Positions 17,701 to 25,972 of a DNA stretch of 64,000 nt are shown in pieces; within the stretch, counting starts at the first letter, position 1; the number at the start of each line of letters is the position of its first letter. This DNA is from Bosea sp. 29B (GTDB lineage Bacteria > Pseudomonadota > Alphaproteobacteria > Rhizobiales > Beijerinckiaceae), in the NCBI RefSeq assembly GCF_902506165.1, contig NZ_LR733817.1, positions 758,152-822,151 on the forward strand, in the 5' to 3' direction. The notes below the pieces were generated by a model that saw only the letters and a program-made list of their open reading frames with translations, was not told the origin of the DNA and made no database searches. The position numbers and the translations under genes are program-made.

Positions 17701-19031
17701 GCACGAACTATACGATCCTGACCGCCTCGGGCGGGGTGAACGGAACCTTCACCAGCGTCACGTCGAACCTCGCCTTCCTGACGCCCTCGCTGAGCTATGG
17801 CGGCACGAACGTCACGCTGACGATGACGCGCAACGACACCTCGTTCGGCCCCGACAATAGTGGCGGCAGCTCTGGCGGAACCTCTGTCGCCGCGACCCGC
17901 AACCAGGGCTTCATCGCGATGGCGGCGGAGCGGCTCGGGGGCGGCAACCCGGTCTATGACGTGCTGATCTCGGCGACGGCCGATCAGGCCCGCGCCGGCT
18001 TCGACCTGCTCTCGGGCGAAGCGCATGCCCAGGCGGTCTCGGTGATGATCGACGAGAGCCGGCTGGTGCGCGACACCATCCTCAGCCATCTGCGCGGCCC
18101 GCTGCTGACGCAAGCCCCCGGTCAGGTCGCGGCGAGCTTCACTGCCGATCTGCCCGGCCGCAAAAGCGGGATCGTGATGCCCGCCCCGGTGCCGCAGCCG
18201 CGCTATGCACTCTGGGGCACGGCCTTCGGCAGCACCGGCAACACCGACGGCGACGGCAATGCCGCGAGCATGAGCCGCCGCAGCGGCGGCGCCCTGCTCG
18301 GTGCGGACGTCATGCTCTACGATGCGCCGGGCTCCTCGCTGAAGGTTGGCGTCGCCGGTGGCTACAGCCAGTCGCGCTTCGACCTCGACGCCCGCCGCTC
18401 CAGCGGCAAGCTCGAGAGCGGCCATGCCGCGCTCTATGCCGGGGCGCGCTTCGGCCAGCTCAGGCTCGATGCCGGCGCAGCCTACACATGGTCCGAGAGC
18501 GACATCCGCCGCCAGATCGCGGTCCGCGGTTTTGGCGATCTCCTGCGGCTGCAGCGTCCGGGTTCGGTGACGCAAGGCTTCGCCGAGCTCGGCTATGCCT
18601 TCGCCTTCAGTGGGGTCGCGCTGGAGCCGTTCGCCCAGTTGGCGCTGATCCGGGTCAGCACCGACGCCGGCACCGAGCGTGGCGGGGCGGCGGCCCTGCG
18701 TGTTCTCTCTTCCGACCAGACGCTCGGCTTCACTACGCTCGGCTTGCGGGCCGAGGCGCAGCTCGGGGCGATGCCGCTGTTCGCCCGGGCCATGCTCGGC
18801 TGGCGCCACGGCTTTGGCGAGCTCACCCCGCAGGCGCGCACCGCCTTCGTCGCCGGCACCACGCCGGCGCAGGTCTTCGCCGCCCGGATCGACCGCGAAG
18901 CCCTCGTCGCCGAAGCCGGGCTCGACTGGCGCATCTCCTCGGCCACCGCGCTCGGCCTGACCTACTCCGCCGCAATCGGCGAACGCTCCCGCGACCACGC
19001 CCTCAAGGGCAGGGTCGAGATGAGGTTCTGA
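14703..19031 (+). CDS. Autotransporter (type Va) with glycine-rich N-terminus and PATR repeats
   Basis: 1442 aa. Signal peptide at residues 1-39 (LLAGTALVLLLSAG ... ALA). Residues about 40-220 are extremely Gly/Ala-rich (GGNGGHGGG-type, PE_PGRS-like). The passenger then carries at least five autotransporter-associated beta-strand repeats of the form LTLTGxNTYTGGTTVSAGxL, near nt 15835, 16095, 16405, 17075 and 17355, building a beta-helix. A pre-barrel segment APGNSIGTLTVSG and a C-terminal 12-strand barrel (about the last 280 residues) end in RVEMRF, the aromatic C-terminus needed for Bam insertion. It should be surface-displayed or secreted. ATG at 14703 chosen; TTG at 14691 is in frame. Likely adhesin or biofilm factor; a second, related autotransporter lies at 62378-64000. 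Confidence 0.92.
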   Translation: MISVTTPALGGTSRTRLASRLLAGTALVLLLSAGQALANGGRGGDRSSAQPGSGGAGGIDNPTGAGGAGARGQIAPGGNAGGGGGGAGAITGGTGGLAGDGNPSEGRGGDGGVHGAVGAALPAGANTGSNGGDGTSGYFYSGGGGGAGGFGAVVTGAGATGAIAGTLTGGNGGHGGGSFYGFGGGGGSGGTGLLFTDGSAAQTLFIDGTIQGGKGGNGGSYVSDGTGAAGAAGVGGAGLVFTNGGATTTLTVNGTVRGGDGGRGGSNLPTSFGRTPNPGEEANGVGAAGGEAIVGADLIITNNGTIEGGLSGDGTTRAAALHFTGGSNKLTIGSASATINGGIVIDTGTLTFDQTIAATISSVVSGGGSVAKEGSGTLTLTGENTYTGGTTLSAGKLSVSQDTNLGDVSGGLTFNGGALQVTASFSTARAVTLNANGTVEVTADQTFTMDGAITGTGGIAKTGTGTLVLTGTNFYTGGTTISAGTLSISSDANLGNAGTGITLSNTTIVGGAGTGADAVLRTMSTFSSGRSIAFTTGGGRIETDAGTTLTLTGSITTSGSASFIKQGAGTLVLTGNSSGGYNGRTWVNEGTLRIEGGGKLGNVGTSGQAYISNGATAIVTGTGSSWETFGQMRVGEIGSGTLLIENGGSVRTGSGSGTVGIVGVDGDSSVTITGAGSQWVGSGTHLYVGHANAGTLTLSEGGTLQLTVGGIESGGSNTTLDLGLVGGSAGGTVNIGAAEGSTATAAGNLIVSTVALNTSASKLVFNHTEASYSFSPSITGTGSVRQLAGTTILKSASSYSGATTVSGGTLRAGVAGAFSQNSAFTVASGATLDLASLNQTIASLAGAGMVTLGSGTLTAGSDNSSTTFSGTITGTGGVTKTGTGTLTLTGTNTYTGSTKVSSGKLVVNGSLASTVVLDGGTLGGSGTIAGVSVGNGATVAPGNSIGTLTVSGNVSFASGSTYQVEVNAAGQGDRIVASGSATISGGTVQVLAENGNYAASTNYTILTASGGVNGTFTSVTSNLAFLTPSLSYGGTNVTLTMTRNDTSFGPDNSGGSSGGTSVAATRNQGFIAMAAERLGGGNPVYDVLISATADQARAGFDLLSGEAHAQAVSVMIDESRLVRDTILSHLRGPLLTQAPGQVAASFTADLPGRKSGIVMPAPVPQPRYALWGTAFGSTGNTDGDGNAASMSRRSGGALLGADVMLYDAPGSSLKVGVAGGYSQSRFDLDARRSSGKLESGHAALYAGARFGQLRLDAGAAYTWSESDIRRQIAVRGFGDLLRLQRPGSVTQGFAELGYAFAFSGVALEPFAQLALIRVSTDAGTERGGAAALRVLSSDQTLGFTTLGLRAEAQLGAMPLFARAMLGWRHGFGELTPQARTAFVAGTTPAQVFAARIDREALVAEAGLDWRISSATALGLTYSAAIGERSRDHALKGRVEMRF

Positions 19032-19065
19032 AGGAAGGAGCTTTCCAAAGCAGTAGCGGCAACGG

Positions 19066-19251
19066 TTGACAGAGCCGAGATTTCGGCACGTACTGAGTCC
19101 GCTAGGTGACTTGTGCTGGAGGCCCTTCTCAAAGGCGGGCTTCCAGGGGAGCAATTCGAACCGGCGCTTTTCCTCTGAGCCCGCAAGGGCCGGAGCGGAA
19201 GCGCCGGTTTTTTTGTTTGGGTCACCCGACACCGCTTTGGAGGGGACAGGG
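19066..19251 (+). promoter_or_regulatory. Structured leader with terminator/antiterminator layout (attenuator or riboswitch-like)
   Basis: A TTGACA at 19066 is a possible -35 box, with TACTGA at 19091 as a weak -10. The transcript could then form a 10-bp hairpin (19116-19125 with 19137-19146) and an intrinsic terminator (19159-19214), only 38 bases before the amidohydrolase start. Bases 19135-19150 can instead pair with 19171-19184 (7 bp GCGGGCT/AGCCCGC plus 6 bp AGGGGA/TCCTCT including one G-U). That helix encloses the 5' arm of the terminator, so the two folds compete. I do not recognise a known riboswitch. It could instead be a small RNA gene ending at 19214. Confidence 0.45.
19159..19214 (+). 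terminator. Intrinsic terminator upstream of the YtcJ-like amidohydrolase
   Basis: An 11-bp stem, AACCGGCGCTT (19159-19169) with AAGCGCCGGTT (19199-19209), followed by seven T. The inner part forms a second stem GCCC-GCAA-GGGC closed by a GNRA tetraloop. It could end transcription from the autotransporter, or be the conditional terminator of the leader described for 19066-19251. Confidence 0.75.
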
Positions 19252-20922
19252 ATGACCGATAGGCCGAATGCAGCAAGGCCCGGCCCCGTGGCCGAAACGA
19301 TCCTATACAACGGGGTGATCCGCACAATGGACGCGGCGAACCCCGTGGCGGAGGCCCTTGCTGTCTCCGGCGGCCGGATCGTAAGGCTCGGCACGCAGAC
19401 CGAGGTCATGGCTCTGCGGACAGAAGCGACCGATCTCGTTGACCTCGGCGGCCGCATGCTGATGCCGGGGTTGATCGACTTCCATGTCCACCTCCTCTCC
19501 AGCATGATCGCACGCCTCCATACGACAGCGCTCGACACGGCCGACGATTTCGACACGATCCTGGGCAAGATCGAAGCGGCCTGCGCCCGCCAGGACGGGC
19601 GCGATTGGGTCGTCGCCGGCGCCTATGGAGCGCGTGCCCTCGGTCGGATGCGCGAGCCCGGCGCGCTGGCGGCCCTGGATGCGGTCAGTCGCGGCCGGCC
19701 CGTTGCGATGCAGCACCTCAGCGGCCATGGCTATTTCGCCAACTCCGCCGCCTTGCGGATCGCCGGCATCGATGCCGCGACGCCGAACCCGCCGGATGGT
19801 GAGATCGTCAAGGATGCCGCAGGACAGCCGACCGGCCTGCTCATCGAGTCCGGTGCCTGGCCTGTCACCGACGCCATCCCCGAACTCACCGCAGCCGGGA
19901 AGGCCGAGGCGGCGCGCGCCTCGATCGCCTATCTCAACAGCCTCGGCATCACCGGCTTCGCCGATGCGTCAGCGAGCCTGGAGGCGCTGCAGTTCTACCG
20001 GGCCCTCGACGATGCCGGCGCTTTGACCTGCTGGGCCGCCTTCCATCTCGCTTTGAGCCCGACCTGCTCCGGTTATGCGGCCGATGAGGTCAAGGTCATG
20101 CGCGAGCAGCGCCGCGAGCTTTGCGGCCCGCATATGAATGCCGATTTCGCCAAGATCTTCCTCGACGGCGTGCCGTCGTTGCGCACCGCCGCTATGCTCG
20201 CCCCCTATGCCAGCGCGCCCGACGAACCGCCAGTCGCGACCTCGCTGACCCTGGACGAGCTGACCGAGGCGATCGCCGATTTCGACGGGGACGGCCTCGG
20301 CGTGAAAGTGCACGCGGTGGGCGATCGCGCCATCCGCATGGTGCTCGATGCCGTCGAGCAGGTGCGCCGCCGCAACGGCCCCGATGGGCCACAGCACCAG
20401 ATCGCCCATGGCCAGTTCATCACCGCAGCGGACATTCCGCGCCTGGCCGAGCTGAATGTCCTCCACGACATGTGCCCGCCGCTCTGGCATCCCAATTCGG
20501 CGAGCCTGACGCATGAGAGGATGGTCGGCGCTGAGCGCTATGCAACGGTCTGGCCGGTTCGCGACATCCTCGCCGCCGGCGCGGCCGTCGTCGCTGCCTC
20601 CGACTGGCGTACGATCGCGCCCGACCTCGATCCCTGGGAGGCGATGTGCGGCCTCGTCACCCGCCGCGATCCGACCGGACGCCACGAGGGCGTGCATGCG
20701 CCCGATCAGGCCGTGAGCATCACCGAGGTCCTGCCGCTCTATACGACCAATCCGGCGGCAGCGATGCGCCTCGGCCACCGCACCGGCCGGCTCGCACCGG
20801 GATTGTCGGCGGACATGGTCATGCTGGACCGCGATCTGATGACGATTGAGCCGCTGGCGATCGCACAGACGAAGGTTTTGGCCACCTGGTTCGAGGGAAG
20901 GCTCGTGCACGGCAGCGCCTGA
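19252..20922 (+). CDS. YtcJ/NfdA-like metal-dependent amidohydrolase
   Basis: 556 aa member of the amidohydrolase_3 group (YtcJ, N-substituted formamide deformylase NfdA). The N-terminal beta-sandwich has YNGVIRTMDAANPVAEALAV; metal ligands follow as HVH in LIDFHVHL, and later motifs include GVKVHAVGDRAI, HGQFI and ASDW. A VHA histidine and ASD aspartate are typical of this subgroup. It should be a soluble hydrolase of amide-type bonds; the substrate is not predictable. ATG at 19252 has GGAGG eight bases upstream; the open frame back to 19066 covers the leader and terminator and is not coding. It is followed by a solute-binding protein 65 bases later, probably in one transcript. Confidence 0.87.
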   Translation: MTDRPNAARPGPVAETILYNGVIRTMDAANPVAEALAVSGGRIVRLGTQTEVMALRTEATDLVDLGGRMLMPGLIDFHVHLLSSMIARLHTTALDTADDFDTILGKIEAACARQDGRDWVVAGAYGARALGRMREPGALAALDAVSRGRPVAMQHLSGHGYFANSAALRIAGIDAATPNPPDGEIVKDAAGQPTGLLIESGAWPVTDAIPELTAAGKAEAARASIAYLNSLGITGFADASASLEALQFYRALDDAGALTCWAAFHLALSPTCSGYAADEVKVMREQRRELCGPHMNADFAKIFLDGVPSLRTAAMLAPYASAPDEPPVATSLTLDELTEAIADFDGDGLGVKVHAVGDRAIRMVLDAVEQVRRRNGPDGPQHQIAHGQFITAADIPRLAELNVLHDMCPPLWHPNSASLTHERMVGAERYATVWPVRDILAAGAAVVAASDWRTIAPDLDPWEAMCGLVTRRDPTGRHEGVHAPDQAVSITEVLPLYTTNPAAAMRLGHRTGRLAPGLSADMVMLDRDLMTIEPLAIAQTKVLATWFEGRLVHGSA

Positions 20923-20987
20923 AGAAACCGCCGCGGCACAGCCGGAACGAGATGACGATACAATCGACAAAAGGGAAGATCGGAAGC

Positions 20988-22574
20988 ATGCACCGCCGCC
21001 ACTTCATCGCCGGAGCGAGCGCCGCCGCCGCAGGGCTTGCCATGCCGCGCCTCGGCCAGGCCCAGGCGAACCGCGCCCGCACCTTGCGCTTTGCCCCGCA
21101 TGCCGATCTCAGCTTCGTCGATCCCGGCTGGACGCTGGCCTATATCGCGCGGAACCACGGCTTCATGGTGTTCGACACGCTCTACGGGCTGGATTCCGGG
21201 TTCGAGCCGCAGCCCCAGATGGTGGCGGGACATGTGGTCGAGAACGATGGCCTGCTGTGGCGGCTGACCTTACGCGACGGGCTGCTCTTCCATGACGGCA
21301 CGCCGGTGCGCGCCCAGGATTGCGTCGCCAGCATCCGGCGCTGGGCGTCTGCCGACGCGTTCGGCCAGAAGCTGATGGCTGTGACGGACGAGCTCTCGGC
21401 CGCTTCCGATCGCGAGATCCGCTTTCAGCTGAAGCGTCCTTTCCCGCTCCTGCCGGCGGCGCTGGGCAAGGCCAGCCCGTATATGTGCGCGATCATGCCG
21501 GAGCGGATCGCCCTCACCCCGCAGACGACGCAGATCACCGAGGTCATCGGCAGCGGCCCGTTCCGCTTCCTCGCTTCGGAGCGGGTGCCCGGAGCCTCGG
21601 CGGCCTATGCCAAGTTCGACCGCTATGTCCCGGCTCCCGGCAAGCCGAGCTTCGTCGCCGGCGCCAAAGTCGTCCATTTCGACCGGGTCGAGTGGGTCAC
21701 CATTCCCGATGCCGGCACAGCCGCGGGCGCGCTCCAGTCGGGCGAGATCGATTGGTGGGAGGCTCCGCCGCCCGACCTGATCCCGCTGCTGAAGGGCAAC
21801 GGCAAGGTCGCCGTCGAGACGCTTGACCCGGCCGGCTCGATCGGCGTGTTCCGGTTCAACCATCTCCAGCCCCCCTTCAACAATCCGGCAATCCGGCGCG
21901 CCGTGCTCGCCGCGGTCGACCAGGCCCCGTTCATGCAGGCGATTGCGGGCGACGATCGGGCGATGTGGAACGACCGGGTTGGCTATTTCACGCCCGGTAC
22001 GCCGATGGCGAACGATGCGGGCATGGCCGGGCTGTTCGGCCCACGCGACCTTGCCAAGGCCAAGCGCGACCTTGCCGCCGCCGGCTATCGCGGCGAGAGG
22101 GTCGTCCTGCTCGCCGCCTCGAACATCGACGCGATCAATGCGCTCGCTCTGGTCGCGCAGGATCTGCTCACCCGCATCGGCATGAATGTCGACTATGTCT
22201 CGACCGATTGGGGCACGGTGATGCAGCGGCGAACCAGCCAGCAGCCGGTCGAGAACGGCGGCTGGAGCGCCTTCATCGGCACCTGGTCCGGCAATGATCT
22301 GGTGAACCCGGCGGTCAGCATCAGCCTGCGCGGCGACGGCAAGGCGGCCGGCGGCTGGCTGACCTCACCCGAGATCGAGCGGCTGCGCGACTCCTGGTTC
22401 GAGGCGTCCGACCTCGCTGAGCGCCAGCGCGTCTGCCGGGCGATCCAGGAGCAGGCCTGGCAGGACGTGCCCTTCATCCCGCTCGGCCAGTGGAAGACCC
22501 AGAGCGCCTGGCGCACCAGCATCACCGATCTGCCGCGCGGCATCCCCCTCTTTTGGGGCGCGCGGCCAAGCTGA
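20988..22574 (+). CDS. ABC transporter family-5 (peptide/nickel type) solute-binding protein, orphan
   Basis: 528 aa periplasmic binding protein of the DppA/OppA family (SBP_bac_5). A Tat-like signal (HRRHFIAGASAAAAGLAMP, cleavage near AQA) is followed by TLRFAPHADLSFVDPGW and LTLRDGLLFHDGTPVRAQD, the classic family start. Near the C-terminus, EQAWQDVPFIPLGQW fits the same family. ATG at 20988 is preferred because it leads straight into the signal; 20952 is in frame. No permease or ATPase gene follows; the transporter must be encoded elsewhere or the protein acts alone. Its companion is the YtcJ-like amidohydrolase, so the ligand may be an N-acyl or peptide-like compound. Confidence 0.88.
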   Translation: MHRRHFIAGASAAAAGLAMPRLGQAQANRARTLRFAPHADLSFVDPGWTLAYIARNHGFMVFDTLYGLDSGFEPQPQMVAGHVVENDGLLWRLTLRDGLLFHDGTPVRAQDCVASIRRWASADAFGQKLMAVTDELSAASDREIRFQLKRPFPLLPAALGKASPYMCAIMPERIALTPQTTQITEVIGSGPFRFLASERVPGASAAYAKFDRYVPAPGKPSFVAGAKVVHFDRVEWVTIPDAGTAAGALQSGEIDWWEAPPPDLIPLLKGNGKVAVETLDPAGSIGVFRFNHLQPPFNNPAIRRAVLAAVDQAPFMQAIAGDDRAMWNDRVGYFTPGTPMANDAGMAGLFGPRDLAKAKRDLAAAGYRGERVVLLAASNIDAINALALVAQDLLTRIGMNVDYVSTDWGTVMQRRTSQQPVENGGWSAFIGTWSGNDLVNPAVSISLRGDGKAAGGWLTSPEIERLRDSWFEASDLAERQRVCRAIQEQAWQDVPFIPLGQWKTQSAWRTSITDLPRGIPLFWGARPS

Positions 22575-22605
22575 GCGGGGCAGCCGCAGCCCCGCCCTTC
22601 TTGTC
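22575..22605 (+). terminator. Terminator hairpin after the solute-binding protein
   Basis: GCGGGGC (22575-22581) pairs with GCCCCGC (22589-22595) over a 7-base loop and is followed by CCTTCTTGT. It starts on the base after the stop codon and lies between two convergent genes. Confidence 0.6.
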
Positions 22606-24184
22606 ACACCGCGACAATGCCTGTGGTGAAGGTCTCGACGACGCCAGCAAGATCGCGCGTCGAGCGATCGACATGGCCGGCGGCCTCAGAGACATGGGCG
22701 CCCTGGCTCAAGGTCTGGGCCGTCCGCGAGGCAACCTCCTCGATCGTCAGGGCAGCGCGCTCAGCCGCCGCGACCCCTTGCGTCACCGCCTCGACGATCG
22801 ACGCCACGCCGTTCGCCTGCAGATCGGCCGCGACGATGATGTCGTTGCTGACATTCACGATCGCCTTCGCCGAGTTGCCGATGGTCCGGCTCGCCGAAAG
22901 GGAATCCTCCGCGGCGGATCGAACGACTTTGATCCGGCCGCAGATCTCCTCCGTCGCCGCCTCCGTCCGTGAAGCCAGGAGCTTCACCTCCCGCGCGACC
23001 ACGACGAACCCTTTGCCCTCCGGCCCCGCACGCGCCGCCTCGATCGTGGCGTTGAGGGCGAGCAGGTTGGTTTGCCTGGCGATATCGCTGATCAGGTCCG
23101 CGATCCGCTCGATGTCGCGGACGGCGCAACCGAGTTGCTCCTTGACGGCGATTGAGGACGCGACCTCGGCGGCAGCGACCTGGACGAGGGCAGTGGTGTT
23201 GCGCGCGGCGTCGAGAACCATGGCAATGCTCTCGGACAGCCTGAGGGATTCGGCTTCGACCAGCCGCATGCCCCCCTTCGTCTCCGCAACGGTCGCGAGC
23301 AGCTCTTCCAATCCCAGACGGGAGGTCGTCGAGATCTCCGACAATTGGGTGGCCGCGCCGTTCATCTGGTCGACGGCCTGGGACATCTGCTGCAGGGGCC
23401 GGCTGACGGTCTCCTTGAAGTCGCCGGCCAGGTGCTGCACCTGCGAGCGCCGCCACTCCTCATGACTCGCACGCTCCTGCGCCTCCTCGCCAAGGGAGGT
23501 GATCACCGCGGAAGCCTGGACATGCTCGATGAAGAGCTGCGCCATAGTCCGCAACGCCAGCACCAGCGCCAGGCCGTACATCGCCTGCTGCACCAGATTG
23601 GGGATGGCGTGGTCGAGCGGCGTGAAGCCGAGCTGAACGATGCGTCCGATCATCAGCATGGCGAGAAACAGCACTCCGGCCGAGGGAATGATCGCCATGA
23701 TGAAAACGCCGGCGCAGGCCAGCCCGGCCAGCATGGTCGCGATGATCACCTCCATCTCCGGCGCGATGCCCGGATTGACGACGATCGGCAGCACCGCCCA
23801 CGGCATCGCGACGACCGCGGTGTCGAGGATGATCCGGGCGACGAAACGTTGCGACGGCGCATCGGTCCGGCGCCGCTCCCGGACCCGCCGGATCCGCGCG
23901 ATGCCTACCCAGGCGGTGACGATCACCCAGGAGGCCCAGGCCAGCGGAAAAAGCCGCCAGCCGTAATAGAGCGCGACGACGGCGATGGTGGCGGCGGAGA
24001 GCATGGCCGAAACCAGGATCGGCGGCAGGGTCTGGAGATAGCGGGCGGCTTGCGCCTGGCGCAGCGCAGCGGCGGCGTAGCCCGTCAACAGTGGAAGACG
24101 GAGCGATCGGACGACCCAGGCGTCGTAGCTCAGGAGCGAGCGCGTGTGCCAGCTCATCTCACGATGAATAGTGGTTCGCTCCAT
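22604..24184 (-). CDS. Methyl-accepting chemotaxis-like membrane protein
   Basis: 526 aa. The N-terminal half has about six hydrophobic segments in paired helices ([63 protein letters not shown] and others) and no periplasmic ligand domain or HAMP domain can be seen. The C-terminal half is a long coiled coil with the signalling hairpin [20 protein letters not shown] followed by [13 protein letters not shown], which is the CheA/CheW interaction tip of MCPs. It may sense membrane state or energy rather than a periplasmic ligand. No che genes are nearby. ATG at 24184; a GTG one codon earlier is possible. Confidence 0.85.
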   Translation of the reverse strand: MERTTIHREMSWHTRSLLSYDAWVVRSLRLPLLTGYAAAALRQAQAARYLQTLPPILVSAMLSAATIAVVALYYGWRLFPLAWASWVIVTAWVGIARIRRVRERRRTDAPSQRFVARIILDTAVVAMPWAVLPIVVNPGIAPEMEVIIATMLAGLACAGVFIMAIIPSAGVLFLAMLMIGRIVQLGFTPLDHAIPNLVQQAMYGLALVLALRTMAQLFIEHVQASAVITSLGEEAQERASHEEWRRSQVQHLAGDFKETVSRPLQQMSQAVDQMNGAATQLSEISTTSRLGLEELLATVAETKGGMRLVEAESLRLSESIAMVLDAARNTTALVQVAAAEVASSIAVKEQLGCAVRDIERIADLISDIARQTNLLALNATIEAARAGPEGKGFVVVAREVKLLASRTEAATEEICGRIKVVRSAAEDSLSASRTIGNSAKAIVNVSNDIIVAADLQANGVASIVEAVTQGVAAAERAALTIEEVASRTAQTLSQGAHVSEAAGHVDRSTRDLAGVVETFTTGIVAV

Positions 24185-24413
24185 CACTCACACTCTGAAA
24201 CGAGAGCACCCGGCGGGGAACGCAATCCCCGTCTCGGACCAGCCCGTGCTTTGACAAGATGGGGCGCCAATTGCGGCCCCGGGGGCGGATGGCGATCTCG
24301 CGACTCCGCAACCTGGGCGGCCGGGGGCCTGTCGCTGGAAGCGAGCGGATGACGGCCCCGCCCGCCCGAGGACGCAAGGCCGATGCCCACTTCGGTTCCC
24401 GCCTGCGCCAAGA

Positions 24414-24831
24414 TCAGGTGTCCGTGGTGTCGAACTCGATGATCGCCTGCGTCCGACGGATCGCGGCCGCCTCGGTCGGCCAGCGGCCGATCAGCAGGTC
24501 AATTGCCATGGTCCGCCGCATCGGTACGCGGAGAAGCGCCGGATTGCTCGCCACCGTCAGCGGCCGAGTGGTCGCCCGCAGCGGTGAATTGCTCGGCGAG
24601 ATCCTTGTAGGCAACGGAATAATACGTCACCAGTGACTTGAACGACAATTCGAAGATGCGGATGAAATTCGACAGGATGGCGATCTTGTCGTCGTCATTG
24701 ATCTGCGCTCTCTCGATGATGTCCTTCATGAATTTTATTTCGGAATTCACCTTCGCGATCGACTGGGTGAACGCCTCGACGCCCCTGCTCTTTTTGAGAA
24801 GGACATGACTTTGCAGATCGATGACCGACAT
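24414..24831 (-). CDS. Small unknown protein, possibly frameshifted near its 3' end
   Basis: The frame starting at 24831 gives 110 aa (stop at 24499). Residues 1-85 look like a helical soluble protein (NSEIKFMKDIIERAQ, DDKIAILSNFIRIFELSFKSL) with lower GC than its neighbours. After about residue 86 the composition changes to SAADGGEQSG-like sequence. A second minus frame (open 24614 to 24414) has strongly GC-biased third positions and reads MAIDLLIGRWPTEAAAIRRT and QAIIEFDTTDT before its stop at 24414. This suggests that the true frame switches between about 24540 and 24600, either a mutation or a sequencing error. No family recognised; it stands between a chemoreceptor and a two-component pair. 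Confidence 0.45.
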
Positions 24832-25271
24832 CTTGCTTATCCGATCAAATTCGGCACTTCAGTGCTGCTTTTCGCTTGAAATCCTGCAGAGAATAAAACA
24901 CAGACACTGTTACGTTCATTTTCCAAAAACAAAATAACCAAATAATATTTGAAATACAACTTGCGCACACCAGATACGATTCTCGCATCAATTCCGCAAC
25001 ATCACCCGGAAATTCAATCTAGCTGGCGCTGGGAAAATGGGACAACCGGGCAAACACCCGAGTATTGCGCCACTATTCCCCTAGGGCTTACCTCGGCCAG
25101 CTGACATTGCAGATCGGCCGGAAAGCAGGTCTTTCGACGCGAAGCGCCTCTCCCCTCATTTTAATCGACGCATCTCCCAACGTGTCATCATCGGAGCCAT
25201 GCCATGGCTTCGCCGTGAGGTGCCCGCCGAGGCAGGACAGTCCCCAATATCGCGCTCGATCAAATCCGTGG
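24832..25271. other. Intergenic region, A/T-rich in its first 190 bases
   Basis: No gene supported. 24840-25020 is clearly A/T-rich compared with the rest of the window and probably holds the promoter of the small unknown protein (minus strand). A perfect dyad GCACT-TC-AGTGC lies at 24854-24865 in its leader. 25021-25271, downstream of the response regulator, shows nothing I can identify. Confidence 0.4.
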
Positions 25272-25922
25272 CTAGGGTTCGATCAGCCTGTTTCGGATCG
25301 CGTAACGGGCCAGATCGACCGCCGTGCGCAGATTGAGCTTCTTCATCGCCGAAGTGCGGTGCGTGTCGACGGTCTTGATGCTGAGGCCCCAGCGGCGCGC
25401 GATGGATTTGTTCGATTCCCCTTCCGCGACGAGTTGCACCACCTCGCGCTCACGGGCCGTCAATGTCTGCGATGCCACTATCTTTTCGCCGCTGAGGAGC
25501 TGATCCAGCAGGCATTTCGCCACGCGCTGCGAGAAATAGGTTTTCCCCTCCGCCAGCGCCCGGACGCTGGCGACGACCTCCCCGTCGTCCTCGGACTTGA
25601 GCAGATAGCCGCGTGCACCAGCCTTCAGCGCATCGTAGATCAGCCCGTCATCGTCATGCATCGTATAGATCAGCATCCGGATGTCGGGCAGGGCCTTGAG
25701 AACCTGTCGAACCGCTTCCAACCCGTTCAGCACCGGCAGGGAGTGATCGATTACCACGATGTCGGGGACATGTTCGAGCGTGAGACGCACCGCCTCTTCG
25801 CCATTCCCGGCTTCGGCGCAAACATGCCAACCCGGCTGAGTTTCGAGGATTGCCCTCAGTCCCCCACGGACGATGGGATGGTCGTCCACGACCAGTATTC
25901 TCAGCTCTCGTCTACCCATCAT
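25272..25922 (-). CDS. Response regulator, NarL/FixJ type
   Basis: 216 aa. Receiver domain with D13, D14 and the phosphoacceptor D59 (IVVIDHS), T/K in IYTMHDDD and LLKSEDDG; then a LuxR-type HTH near the C-terminus (LTAREREVVQLVAEGESNKSIARRWGLSIKTVDTHRTSAMKKL). It is 50 bases downstream of the histidine kinase gene on the same strand, so the two form a cognate pair and one operon. Target genes cannot be inferred. Confidence 0.93.
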   Translation of the reverse strand: MMGRRELRILVVDDHPIVRGGLRAILETQPGWHVCAEAGNGEEAVRLTLEHVPDIVVIDHSLPVLNGLEAVRQVLKALPDIRMLIYTMHDDDGLIYDALKAGARGYLLKSEDDGEVVASVRALAEGKTYFSQRVAKCLLDQLLSGEKIVASQTLTAREREVVQLVAEGESNKSIARRWGLSIKTVDTHRTSAMKKLNLRTAVDLARYAIRNRLIEP

Positions 25923-25972
25923 GTTCGGGTCTCGACTTGCTCATCGCAGTCTCGGTTGTCGATCTCGCAGAA

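Noticed and set aside
19150..19172. tRNA T-arm-like sequence ATTCGAACC near 19155
   Set aside because: No cloverleaf can be formed with either strand; the bases belong to the terminator stem and its flank.
17184..19568. 794-codon minus-strand open frame
   Set aside because: Antisense to the autotransporter and the start of the amidohydrolase; Arg/Gly/Ala-rich without domain features.
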